Below are positions 33,327-41,442 of a DNA stretch of 62,153 bases, piece by piece (position 1 is the stretch's first letter; every line of letters starts with the position of its first letter). The translations under genes and the position numbers were made by a program. Below the pieces are notes generated by a model. It saw only the letters and a program-made list of their open reading frames with translations, was not told where the DNA came from and searched no databases. The stretch comes from an uncultured Clostridia bacterium. Its GTDB lineage: Bacteria; Bacillota; Clostridia; Oscillospirales; Acutalibacteraceae. Location: contig CALAQQ010000144.1 of the NCBI GenBank assembly GCA_937888485.1, positions 1 to 62,153 on the forward strand, written 5' to 3'.

Positions 33327-34606
33327 TATATTTTCGGCGGAGCAACTCTGTGCTTTCTGTGTTTTTCGTGGGGTTTGGGTTCGATGTTGCCCGCTTTTGT
33401 GAGAGCGATTTTTGTGAGTACGGGACCGACAAGCTCATAAATAAGAACGGAGAAAAGTACGATGTTGCGGACAATCTGACCGACTTCGCCGATTTCCATA
33501 ACCGTTACCGACATTCCGAGAGCAACGCCTGCCTGGGGAAGAAGGGTGATACCGAGATATTTCGTTGTTTTGTCGTCGCATTTCATGAGCTTTGCGCTTG
33601 CGTATGCACCGAAATATTTACCGAGTGAACGGGTGATGATATATGCCGCACCGATGCCGACAATGATTATATCGGTGAAAACGCTCAGTTCAAGTTCCGC
33701 ACCGCTCATTACGAAGAAAAGAACGAAGATGGGAACTGTCCACTTATCGGTTTTTTCCATGATTTCGGCGGAGAAATCGCAGAGATTGCAGAACATTGTG
33801 CCGAGCATCATGCAGACAAGAAGGGTTGAGAATCCGACGTGAACACCGCCGATTTCGAATTTAAGCATCGAAAGAGCAACGGTGAAAAGTACGCATGTTA
33901 CGGAAAGGCAGAGTCTTTTGCTGTTTGAGCTGAAAAATCTCTCGAAAAGTGAGAAAAGAAGACCCATGACCAGACCGAGAAGAAGAGATGCAACGATTTC
34001 GATAATCGGTTCGATTGCGATTGAAACAACGTTGAACTGACCGTGTTCAATTGCCTTTGCAATGCCGAATGAAACGGCAAAGATGATAAGACCAACAGCG
34101 TCGTCGATAGCAACGATGGGAAGAAGCAAATCGGTGAGCTTACCCTTCGCCTTATACTGACGGACAACCATCAGCGTTGCGGCGGGTGCGGTTGCGGCGG
34201 CGATAGCGCCGAGAATGATAGCCATCGAAAGGGGAAGTTTATCGGGAATGATGAAGTGAAGTCCGATTAATGCGGCATCAACGAGAAGGGTTGCAACAAG
34301 AGCCTGAATAATACCGATGAATGTTGCGGTTTTGCCAATCTGCTTGAGCTGTGACAGACGGAATTCGTTGCCGATTGCAAAAGCGATGAAACCGAGTGCA
34401 GCATCGGAAATAATCTGATACTCCTTGACATTTTCAACGGAGGTGAAACCGATGCCGTCAAAACCGAGAGCACCTATTGCATAGGGTCCGATAAGAATAC
34501 CGGCAACAAGATAACCCGTTACCGAAGGCAGACCGAGGGGTTTTACGACTCTTGACATAAGAAGACCTGCGCCGAGTGCAATTGAAATGCAAAACAAAGC
34601 TTCCAT
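33326..34606 (-). CDS. Cation/proton antiporter of the CPA2 (Kef/NapA) type
   Basis: 426 residues, about 12 to 13 membrane segments. The unwound-helix region IVAIDDAVGLIIFAVSFGIA near residue 165 contains the paired aspartates of electrogenic CPA2 antiporters (Asp-Asp). Other family marks: LPSVTGYLVAGILIGPYAIG near 28 and GFIAFAIGNEFRLSQLKQIGK near 90. There is no C-terminal TrkA-N regulatory domain as in Kef, so a Na+/H+ or K+/H+ exchanger of NapA kind is likely. The C-terminus is short and basic (KPHEKHRKHRV). Its start diverges from the SOS cassette. Confidence 0.85.
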   Translation of the reverse strand: MEALFCISIALGAGLLMSRVVKPLGLPSVTGYLVAGILIGPYAIGALGFDGIGFTSVENVKEYQIISDAALGFIAFAIGNEFRLSQLKQIGKTATFIGIIQALVATLLVDAALIGLHFIIPDKLPLSMAIILGAIAAATAPAATLMVVRQYKAKGKLTDLLLPIVAIDDAVGLIIFAVSFGIAKAIEHGQFNVVSIAIEPIIEIVASLLLGLVMGLLFSLFERFFSSNSKRLCLSVTCVLFTVALSMLKFEIGGVHVGFSTLLVCMMLGTMFCNLCDFSAEIMEKTDKWTVPIFVLFFVMSGAELELSVFTDIIIVGIGAAYIITRSLGKYFGAYASAKLMKCDDKTTKYLGITLLPQAGVALGMSVTVMEIGEVGQIVRNIVLFSVLIYELVGPVLTKIALTKAGNIEPKPHEKHRKHRVAPPKI

Positions 34607-34697
34607 TTTTTCAAGTCCTTTACTAATATATTAAACCGCATAGTATATTAACAGAATGAATCGACAAAGTCAAAATGTAAAATTCACAAAAAAATGA

Positions 34698-34752
34698 TTG
34701 ACAAAACAGAAATTTATCGCTATTATGTTAATTGCAACCGAACATATGTTCG
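34698..34752 (+). promoter_or_regulatory. Strong promoter with perfect LexA (SOS) box
   Basis: TTGACA (34698-34703), exactly 17 bases, TATTAT (34721-34726): a near-consensus sigma-A promoter. Twelve bases further CGAACATATGTTCG (34739-34752) is a perfect match to the Gram-positive LexA/DinR consensus CGAACRNRYGTTYG, over the expected transcription start. Then AGGAGGTGA and the GTG start at 34772. This is the clearest regulatory unit in the window. It predicts tight LexA repression of the phage-like cassette and release on DNA damage. Confidence 0.9.
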
Positions 34753-34771
34753 ACAAACAGGAGGTGATTCC

Positions 34772-35026
34772 GTGGATAAGAAGAATTATCCGCCCCGGAT
34801 TGAGATTCCGCTTTCAGAAATTGAACAGCAGGTGGACTACGCCCGCACCGTCTGTTCCGATATTTTCAGGCTCTTTTCGCCCGAAGAGCCCGACACGGAA
34901 TTTCTCACAAGTGAATACGGTTCCATTCGTACCAGGCTTTCCATGATGCTCGATTTTCTTTTTCAGGCAAAGCTCTGGTGCGATGCAATTAACCGTGAAA
35001 CGATTAATAAAGAAAAGGAGAAATAA
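34772..35026 (+). CDS. First gene of the SOS cassette, function unknown
   Basis: 84 residues from GTG 34772, selected because AGGAGGTGA stands six bases upstream; an in-frame ATG at 34694 lies ahead of the promoter and cannot be used. The protein is acidic and helical, without membrane segment or signal (KKNYPPRIEIPLSEIEQQVDYA, then CSDIFRLFSPEEPDTEF, then a helical tail with two cysteines). I do not recognise it. Its stop overlaps the next start by one base, and its place ahead of the baseplate-like and lysis genes suggests a phage tail-end accessory or a regulator. Confidence 0.75.
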   Translation: MDKKNYPPRIEIPLSEIEQQVDYARTVCSDIFRLFSPEEPDTEFLTSEYGSIRTRLSMMLDFLFQAKLWCDAINRETINKEKEK

Positions 35027-35895
35027 TGGAAAATTTCAGAATTGACTTTACAATGTCAAATCCCTTCCCCGACGGCAAAAAAATCGGTGAATGCGGTGAA
35101 AAGAATGCGGCTCAGCTTATCATAACTCCGCCCGAAAATCTTGCTTCGAGGGAAGAAATCAGGTCATATGTTGTTGCTTTTTCTACGGGCAGAGGTCCTG
35201 TAAGATTCGGACCTGTTCCCAAGGCTGAAACAATTACCGTTCCCGTCGGGAATGCTCTGACTGTCGGTTCCGCACTTTCCGTTCAGGTTGAAGGCTATGA
35301 TTCCGACGGTGAATTTATCATCAAGAGCCCCGTTCTGAGCGGTATTCTTATTTCAAGCTCAATCGCTGACGGCGACTGTTCCGACGGCGAAGATAAAAAC
35401 GTTATTCCCGGTCATTCCCATGAGAATCTTGAAATTCTCGATTCTCTTTCAGATAAAAACGGTGTTCTTCTTTATAACGGCAAAGAAATTTCGGTTACAG
35501 ATAATCAGGAGATTAAAGAGGTTATTCTGGATAGCAGCTCATTTATTATTCTGACAGGAGAACCTTTTTTCGGTAATATGAATTTTGTGGTTTTAAATGA
35601 TGAAAACGGAAATCCATATGTTCCCGAAGGCGCAAAAATCTTAAGCGTTGAATTTAAGTCCTTTTCCCATGAACACGACGAATGGTTTAATATCAAGGAT
35701 ATGATTAAAACAGAAAACCACATCCCTTATGCTATCGGTCAGTTCGATGCTTTCTATTCGGAGAATTATGGCGGAACTATTATTACAACCGTTACTTTTT
35801 TATCGGAAAATACAAACTCCTACTATTATGCTGCGGAGAACTTTCTGATTGATTCATTAAGAGTCAGATATACCGACGCAGGCGGTGAAGCGTGA
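35026..35895 (+). CDS. Phage baseplate/tail-fibre-like protein (BppU-like N-terminus)
   Basis: 289 residues. The opening RIDFTMSNPFPDGKKIGECGEKNAAQLIITPPENL resembles the BppU-type N-terminal domain that docks receptor-binding proteins to Gram-positive phage baseplates. GHSHENLEILDSLSDKNGVLLYNGK near residue 125 is a fibre-type linker often seen in such proteins. The rest is beta-rich. It is the only structural-looking gene of the cassette: no capsid, tail-tube, terminase or integrase is near. That supports a degraded or domesticated origin. Confidence 0.7.
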   Translation: MENFRIDFTMSNPFPDGKKIGECGEKNAAQLIITPPENLASREEIRSYVVAFSTGRGPVRFGPVPKAETITVPVGNALTVGSALSVQVEGYDSDGEFIIKSPVLSGILISSSIADGDCSDGEDKNVIPGHSHENLEILDSLSDKNGVLLYNGKEISVTDNQEIKEVILDSSSFIILTGEPFFGNMNFVVLNDENGNPYVPEGAKILSVEFKSFSHEHDEWFNIKDMIKTENHIPYAIGQFDAFYSENYGGTIITTVTFLSENTNSYYYAAENFLIDSLRVRYTDAGGEA

Positions 35896-35896
35896 T

Positions 35897-36109
35897 ATGG
35901 AAACTGAAATTATTGTTTCGCTTATTACTCTCTGCGGTTCGGCAATCGGAACTTTTGCGGGAATTGCCGTTAATTCAAAGCTCACAAACTTCCGTATTGA
36001 ACAGCTTGAAAAAAGGGTAAACAAACATAACAACGTAATCGAGCGCACAGGCAAACTTGAAGAAAGAGTCGGTGCGATGGATTACAGACTCAAAGAACTT
36101 GAGAAGTAG
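35897..36109 (+). CDS. Small membrane protein with coiled coil, holin-associated type
   Basis: 70 residues from ATG 35897, one base after the preceding stop. One N-terminal membrane segment (about 4-26, IIVSLITLCGSAIGTFAGIAV) followed by a coiled coil (LTNFRIEQLEKRVNKHNNVIERTGKLEERV). This layout is very common just before holin and endolysin genes in clostridial phages. It is probably an accessory holin or holin regulator; not proven. Confidence 0.8.
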   Translation: METEIIVSLITLCGSAIGTFAGIAVNSKLTNFRIEQLEKRVNKHNNVIERTGKLEERVGAMDYRLKELEK

Positions 36110-36117
36110 GTGACGGA

Positions 36118-36318
36118 ATGAATATTGATTGGAAAAGAAAACTTACCAGCAGAAAATTCTGGGCAGCTGTGGTCGGCTTCATAACCCCGATTATGCTTGC
36201 CTTCGGAGCTTCGGACAGCGCAACAACTCAGGTTACCGCCATCGTCATGTCAGGTGCGGCGGTTATTTCATATATCATCGGTGAAGGCTTCATCGATGCA
36301 TGCAGTAAGGAGGAATAA
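36118..36318 (+). CDS. Phage holin
   Basis: 66 residues with two membrane segments (about 14-31 and 38-57) joined by a short turn, and a charged N-terminus MNIDWKRKLTSRKFW that matches clostridial phage holins. Holins form the membrane lesion that lets endolysin reach the wall. AGGTGA precedes the ATG, and the endolysin start lies six bases after its stop. Confidence 0.9.
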   Translation: MNIDWKRKLTSRKFWAAVVGFITPIMLAFGASDSATTQVTAIVMSGAAVISYIIGEGFIDACSKEE

Positions 36319-36323
36319 TTCTT

Positions 36324-37007
36324 TTGAAAACAAATACGGGTCTTGTTGATTACGCCCGTGCACAGCTCGGCAAGCCTTATTGGTACGGCACTTTCGGAAA
36401 CACCGCAACAAAAAGCCTCCTCAGCTCAAAAAAGAAGCAGTATCCTTCTCATTACAAGGCTGAACGCATGGAAAAATACAAATCCGAAATCGGTGAAAGA
36501 GTTCATGACTGCGTGGGTCTGATAAAAGGATATCTCTGGAGCGAAAATTTTGTTGAAGTGCCGAAATATAATTCTTCGCAGGATGTTTCCGCAAACGGCA
36601 TGCTCAAAAAATGCAAGGAAAAGGGTGAATTTTCCTCAATGCCCGAAATGCCGGGTATCCTTGTGTTCAAAAAAGGCCATGTCGGGATCTATGTCGGAAA
36701 TAAAAAGGTGATTGAAGCGAGAGGCTTCAACTACGGCGTTGTTGAAACACCGCTGAATAAAAGGGGCTGGACTCATTGGGGCAAATGTCCCTGGATTGAT
36801 TATCCGTCTGACGGCAATTACTTTATGGCGTGCGCACATGATGAGGTTTCAATAGTTGATGCGCTTAAGAATATCGGTGAAAAAAGCTCGTTTTCATACC
36901 GTAAAACGATTGCCGCCGCAAACGGTATTAACGGCTATACGGGAAGCGAAAAAGAAAATGTGAAGCTTCTCTCACTTCTGAGAACGGGTATGCTCATTAA
37001 ACCGTAA
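36324..37007 (+). CDS. NlpC/P60-type endolysin with C-terminal wall-binding repeat
   Basis: 227 residues from TTG 36324, AAGGAGGAA upstream. Catalytic Cys63 in HDCVGLIKGYLW and His119 in KKGHVGIYVG define an NlpC/P60/CHAP cysteine peptidase. The C-terminal 50 residues (SIVDALKNIGEKSSFSYRKTIAAANGI..., ending LLRTGMLIKP) are the small domain that many clostridial phage lysins carry for wall binding. No signal peptide, so export depends on the holin. It is the last gene of the SOS cassette; the downstream tspO gene has its own ribosome site. Confidence 0.9.
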   Translation: MKTNTGLVDYARAQLGKPYWYGTFGNTATKSLLSSKKKQYPSHYKAERMEKYKSEIGERVHDCVGLIKGYLWSENFVEVPKYNSSQDVSANGMLKKCKEKGEFSSMPEMPGILVFKKGHVGIYVGNKKVIEARGFNYGVVETPLNKRGWTHWGKCPWIDYPSDGNYFMACAHDEVSIVDALKNIGEKSSFSYRKTIAAANGINGYTGSEKENVKLLSLLRTGMLIKP

Positions 37008-37038
37008 AAAGACACATATAATATTGCGAGGTGAGAAT

Positions 37039-37515
37039 ATGAAGAAAGAAATCAAAACCTATGCAATCTCAATCGCGGCAGCCCTTGCGGTCGGAGGAGT
37101 TTCCGCCCTGCTGACGGCAGGCAATATGGATATTTATTCCGAAATCGTAAAACCGCCCCTTGCCCCGCCGTCGGTACTTTTTCCGATAGTCTGGACACTT
37201 CTCTACATACTTATGGGTATCAGTGCGGCGATGATTTATCTGAAAAAAGAAGAAAACCCGACTGCCGTACGGAATTCGCTCATAACTTACGGTATAAGTC
37301 TTTTTCTGAATTTCTTCTGGAGCATTATATTTTTCAACATGCAGTCATATCTGTTTGCGTTTGTCTGGATTCTGCTGCTCTGGATTTCAATACTGCTGAC
37401 AGTTCTGCAGTACAGAAAAATCAGTCCGCTTGCCGCCGCTTTGCAGGTGCCCTACCTCCTTTGGGTAACCTTTGCGGCATACCTCAACCTCGCAATATTT
37501 CTGCTGAATATGTGA
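37039..37515 (+). CDS. tspO: TspO/MBR family membrane protein
   Basis: 158 residues, ATG 37039 with GAGGTGAG upstream. Five membrane segments with the family's KPPLAPPSVLFPIVWTLLYILMG near residue 34 and FFWSIIFFNMQ, FAAYLNLAIFLLN later. TspO proteins bind tetrapyrroles and are tied to stress responses. It stands 31 bases after the endolysin, so readthrough from the SOS promoter is possible. A strong terminator follows. Confidence 0.93.
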   Translation: MKKEIKTYAISIAAALAVGGVSALLTAGNMDIYSEIVKPPLAPPSVLFPIVWTLLYILMGISAAMIYLKKEENPTAVRNSLITYGISLFLNFFWSIIFFNMQSYLFAFVWILLLWISILLTVLQYRKISPLAAALQVPYLLWVTFAAYLNLAIFLLNM

Positions 37516-37520
37516 TTTTC

Positions 37521-37550
37521 GGGAACGCTGTCATCAGCGTTCCTTTTTTT
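37521..37550 (+). terminator. Terminator after tspO
   Basis: GGAACGCTG-TCAT-CAGCGTTCC followed by seven T residues. It ends transcription from the SOS cassette and tspO. Confidence 0.95.
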
Positions 37551-37640
37551 CGGAAATAAAATTATATCGGGTTTTATTGCTTTTTGCCGTTAAATAAAGT
37601 ATATTTAGATTACCGAATCTGAATTTACGGAGATGATGTT

Positions 37641-39596
37641 ATGAATAATCTTGTTATCAGCAACAATGAGCTGTTATTTATGCGATATACGGAGCTTATA
37701 CGCATAACTTCCTGCGGAAAAAACGCAATCCGTTTTCAGTCCTTCCCCGACTGTCAGGTGATTGACGAAAACTATACCCTTATGCCTCAGAAAGCAGATG
37801 CCGAAATTGAGGAATTTGATAATTATGCCACCCTCACCTGCGGTACACTGAAAGTTAAAATTGAACCGAACGGAAAACTTACGTTTTATAATAACGGCAA
37901 GATGATTCTTGAAGAAAAACCGGAGCTTACCTTCAAGAGCAATTACCGTCATTTTGACAACAAAGGAAGCGGTCTGTGGTCTGCAAGGGTAATGTTTGAG
38001 CCGAACAAAAACGAGCATTTCTTCGGTCTCGGACACAGCTGGGACAATGAATTCGACCTCAAGGGTTCTTCGGTCGATATCCGTAACGTCAACGCAAAAT
38101 GCACCATTCCTTATGTTTATTCTTCGCTCGGCTACGGTTTTCTCTGGAACAATCCTTCAACCGGTCTTTGTGAGCTTTCAAACAACCGTACCCGTTGGAG
38201 CTGTGACTGTTGCAGATTCATGGATTTTGTTGTTATTGCCGGTTCACCGAAAGAGGCTTGCACAACCCTTTCCGATTTAACCGGTTATGCGCCTGAAATG
38301 CCTGAATGGGCAACAGGCTTCTGGCAGTGCCGTCTCCGTTACGAAACTCAGGAGGAACTGCTTTCCGTAGCAAGAAAATATAAAGAACTCGGCATTCCCC
38401 TTTCTGTTATCATTGCCGACTATTTCCATTGGACTGAGCAGGGCGAATACAAATTCGACCCGAAATACTGGCCCGATGTGAAAGCCATGACCGAGGAGCT
38501 TCACAGCATGAATACGAAACTTGTTGTTTCAATGTGGCCGACCATCAACAACGGCAGTGAAAACTATTGGTATATGCGTGACCGCAATATGCTCATGAGA
38601 ACAACAAGAGGTCCCGACAGAGTATTTGATTTTTACGGCTGGCAGAACGAAATTGATGTCACAAACCCCGCAACAAGAGAATATGTATGGAAAAAGCTGA
38701 AAGAGAATTATATTGACAACGGTGTTGATGCTCTTTGGTTTGACGAGGCAGAACCGGAAATCCATCCCGAACATTTTGATAATCTGATATGGTATAAAGG
38801 CAGAGGCGATATGGTTGCGCTTCTTTATCCGTATTACTATTCAAAAATGGCATATGACGGTTTCAAATCAATCGGCAGAGATGACATTATAACGCTCACC
38901 CGCTGTGCATATCTCGGCAGTCAGAAATTCGGTTCGCTTGTCTGGTCGGGTGACATTGAATCAACATTTGAAAGTCTTGCCTGTCAGATTAAGGCAGGTC
39001 TGAATATATCAATGTGCGGTATCCCCTGGTGGAATACCGATATCGGCGGTTTTTACGGTGCAGATATAACAAGCGATTATTTCAGAGAGCTTATTGTCCG
39101 CTGGTTCCAGTTCGGACTTTTCAGCCCCGTTATGCGTCTTCACGGTTCAAGAATCCGCCATTTCGAACCGACTCCCGGTCTTATAGAACCGAGCGGTGAC
39201 CCGAATGAAATCTGGAGCTTCGGCGATGAGAACTTTGAAATCCTCAAAAACCTTATTTTCATCCGTGAAAAATTAAGACCCTATATAAAAAGTCAGATGG
39301 ATACCGCATCGGAAAAAGGTTATCCCGTTATGCGTCCGATGTTCTTCGAATATCCCGACGATGAAATCTGCTACACGCTTGAAACACAGTATATGTTCGG
39401 TGACGATATTATCTTTGCACCCATCGTTGAACAGGGTCAGACGGTAAAGACCGTTTATATCCCCGACGGAGAATGGGTCCTTACAAAGGATAAGAAAATT
39501 TACACCAAAGGTACATACGAAATATCCGCAGAAATTGACGAGTTTATTGCTTTTGTCAGGGCAGGCTCCGATGTAATTGATTGTTTTGAGATATAA
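37641..39596 (+). CDS. GH31 alpha-glycosidase (alpha-xylosidase or alpha-glucosidase)
   Basis: 651 residues, cytoplasmic (no signal). GH31 N-terminal beta-sandwich, then the barrel with nucleophile D368 in LWFDEAEPE, acid/base D438 in WSGDIESTF, and GIPWWNTDIGGFYG plus RWFQFGLFSPVMRLHGSR. The longer FDEAEPE in place of the usual DMNEP, and the overall length, lean toward YicI-like alpha-xylosidases, but substrate cannot be decided. It follows the tspO terminator and has its own leader. RG-II and xyloglucan are possible polymer sources. Confidence 0.88.
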   Translation: MNNLVISNNELLFMRYTELIRITSCGKNAIRFQSFPDCQVIDENYTLMPQKADAEIEEFDNYATLTCGTLKVKIEPNGKLTFYNNGKMILEEKPELTFKSNYRHFDNKGSGLWSARVMFEPNKNEHFFGLGHSWDNEFDLKGSSVDIRNVNAKCTIPYVYSSLGYGFLWNNPSTGLCELSNNRTRWSCDCCRFMDFVVIAGSPKEACTTLSDLTGYAPEMPEWATGFWQCRLRYETQEELLSVARKYKELGIPLSVIIADYFHWTEQGEYKFDPKYWPDVKAMTEELHSMNTKLVVSMWPTINNGSENYWYMRDRNMLMRTTRGPDRVFDFYGWQNEIDVTNPATREYVWKKLKENYIDNGVDALWFDEAEPEIHPEHFDNLIWYKGRGDMVALLYPYYYSKMAYDGFKSIGRDDIITLTRCAYLGSQKFGSLVWSGDIESTFESLACQIKAGLNISMCGIPWWNTDIGGFYGADITSDYFRELIVRWFQFGLFSPVMRLHGSRIRHFEPTPGLIEPSGDPNEIWSFGDENFEILKNLIFIREKLRPYIKSQMDTASEKGYPVMRPMFFEYPDDEICYTLETQYMFGDDIIFAPIVEQGQTVKTVYIPDGEWVLTKDKKIYTKGTYEISAEIDEFIAFVRAGSDVIDCFEI

Positions 39597-39680
39597 TAAA
39601 ACCGATGACTCTGCGTCTTGTTGAAACTTTTACGGAGTTATGGTATAATAACACAAATTTCCTTTAAAAGGAGAGCTTTT

Positions 39681-39845
39681 ATGTCAACTCAAAACAGCCT
39701 GAAAAAGCGATGGCCCTATCTTGCAACGGGTGTTTTTGCAATGCTTTTTTCGGGTGTACTGTATGCATGGTCAATCCTTAAAGTTCCGTTCAAAGAGGAT
39801 TTCGGCTTCGGCGAAGATGTTCTTTTCGTTAAAAAACCGTCGTAA
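39681..39845 (+). pseudogene. N-terminal stub of an OxlT-like MFS transporter
   Basis: AAAAGGAGA and ATG 39681 begin a 54-residue frame whose first 44 residues (RWPYLATGVFAMLFSGVLYAWSILKVPFKEDFGFG) match the first membrane segment of oxalate/formate-antiporter-like MFS proteins. It then ends in EDVLFVKKPS and a stop. The other eleven segments are absent from the 40 bases before the next gene, so this is a deletion remnant with an intact start signal. Confidence 0.75.
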
Positions 39846-39886
39846 AAGAATACCTTACAATCATAAAAACAGAAAGAAGAGATAAA

Positions 39887-40513
39887 ATGGATTTGTTTTT
39901 TGACTCGCTTCTGGATTTTGACCTGGGCGTATTTCAATGGATTCAGAGTATTCAGAACGGTTTTCTTGATGCCCTTATGGTCGGTGTTACAACCCTCGGG
40001 AATGCGGGTGCAATTTTTATTGTACTCGGTTTTGTGCTCCTATTTACAAAAAAGTATCGCAAGGCAGGGCTTGCTGTACTTGCAGCTCTTATAGTGATGC
40101 TTCTTTGCAGCGATCTTTTCCTCAAAGAGTTTTTCGCAAGAGTTAGACCGTTTAACCTCTTTGAGTCCAATCCCGAAAAGTATGCCGTATGGGGTACGGA
40201 ATATGTTTTCCCCGAGCTTGTGTATAAACCTTCAAGCTACTCTTTCCCGTCGGGACACACTGCTTCAGCCTTTGCTGCAGCAACCGCTCTTCTGTGGCAC
40301 AGCAGAAAATGGGGCATTCCCACAATGATTTTTGCGGCAATTATGGGATTCTCGAGAATCTACGTTCAGGTGCATTACTGCACAGACGTATTCGGCGGAA
40401 TTGTCGCAGGCGCAATCTGCGGACTTATTGCAGTGGCAATTGTAAAATTCCTTTACCCTGTTGCGGATAAAGGACTTGATAAGCTTTCCGCAAAATTCAG
40501 AAAAACTTCTTAA
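39887..40513 (+). CDS. PAP2-family phosphatase, probably undecaprenyl-diphosphatase
   Basis: 208 residues, polytopic. All three PAP2 motifs are present: KEFFARVRP (KxxxxxxRP), PSGHT, and SRIYVQVHYCTD (SRxxxxxHxxxD). The BcrC/YbjG group recycles the undecaprenyl pyrophosphate carrier and gives bacitracin tolerance; phosphatidylglycerophosphatase is the alternative. Stands alone between the MFS stub and a terminator. Confidence 0.88.
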   Translation: MDLFFDSLLDFDLGVFQWIQSIQNGFLDALMVGVTTLGNAGAIFIVLGFVLLFTKKYRKAGLAVLAALIVMLLCSDLFLKEFFARVRPFNLFESNPEKYAVWGTEYVFPELVYKPSSYSFPSGHTASAFAAATALLWHSRKWGIPTMIFAAIMGFSRIYVQVHYCTDVFGGIVAGAICGLIAVAIVKFLYPVADKGLDKLSAKFRKTS

Positions 40514-40526
40514 CAGAAATTTTAAT

Positions 40527-40556
40527 TCCTCTGCCAAAACAGCAGAGGGATTTTTG
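40527..40556 (+). terminator. Terminator after the PAP2 gene
   Basis: TCCTCTGC-CAAAACA-GCAGAGGGA stem followed by TTTTT. Also separates the convergent sugar-acid operon. Confidence 0.85.
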
Positions 40557-40575
40557 TCTTAACAATGTGTATCGC

Positions 40576-41442
40576 TTAATCCTCAACCATATTTCTGACT
40601 TTTTGCGGTGTGGGAATATCTGCGAATGCGTAAAACTTTCTTGCGTTTTCGCCAAGAAGCAGTTTTTTGTTTTCTTCTGAAATTTCAGTTGTTTTCTCAA
40701 TGAAATCAAGGCTCATTTTATAGGTGATTGCGGTCATCGTGCGGGGATAATCGCTTCCCCACATAAGTTTTTCAAATCCCACAATGTCAGCCGCTTCGTT
40801 TATCGCTTTAACGGCAGACGGATACGGATAAAACTCACCGTTGAAAAGCCAGGTTATGCCACCGCTTTCGATAAAAACGTTCTTGTTTTTTGCGAGTTTT
40901 ATCTGTTCAAGCCAGTTTTCTCTTGTGACCATTCCGAAATGCCCGATTGCAATTCTCAAATCGGGGAACATTTCAATAATTTTCTGCATCGCTTCTGTCT
41001 GCTCATCACCGTCTGCAAGGTCAATCGAAATAAATTTGCCGTTGTCATTTGCAACTCTGAACGGTTCAAGATGGTTGAGCAGATTCTTGTCGGCAAGACG
41101 ACCTGCGCAGATTTTTATGCCGTCAAAACCCGAGATATTGCCAAGCGGTTTTTCTTCATACAAAGCGCAGATTTTTATTCTGTCGCTTCTGCATTCAAGA
41201 AGATATCCGTCCTGATTGCCGTCAATATATTCCTGTGTAATCACCGCACCGCTGACGCCTGCGTAATCCATATTGGCAAGAAAACGTTCAACAGAATTCT
41301 CGCCGTCTGTCATATAAGGCGGCATCATCTGACGGATTTCGCCGCCGAAATCACTTTTGCCGCCGCCGACGTCATAAACGGGTTTGCCGTTTACAATTCC
41401 GTTTTGTTTTTTCCATAAATGAGCGTGTGCATCAATAATCAT
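40576..41442 (-). CDS. Amidohydrolase-2 family protein, possible sugar lactonase
   Basis: 288-residue TIM-barrel metal hydrolase: DAHAH at residues 3-7, a central AIGHFG histidine near 168 and MWGSDYPR near 228 as the last metal ligand. Relatives in this group include L-fuconolactonase, L-rhamnonolactonase and gamma-resorcylate decarboxylase. It is the last gene of the overlapping operon with uxaA, uxaB and two sugar dehydrogenases, overlapping uxaA by four bases. A lactonase step between the dehydrogenase product and an aldonate is the natural reading (inference). Confidence 0.75.
   Translation of the reverse strand: MIIDAHAHLWKKQNGIVNGKPVYDVGGGKSDFGGEIRQMMPPYMTDGENSVERFLANMDYAGVSGAVITQEYIDGNQDGYLLECRSDRIKICALYEEKPLGNISGFDGIKICAGRLADKNLLNHLEPFRVANDNGKFISIDLADGDEQTEAMQKIIEMFPDLRIAIGHFGMVTRENWLEQIKLAKNKNVFIESGGITWLFNGEFYPYPSAVKAINEAADIVGFEKLMWGSDYPRTMTAITYKMSLDFIEKTTEISEENKKLLLGENARKFYAFADIPTPQKVRNMVED

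Noticed and set aside
37039..37515. tspO as part of the SOS lysis cassette
   Set aside because: It has its own ribosome site and a chromosomal family unrelated to phage; co-transcription is possible but functional membership is not supported.
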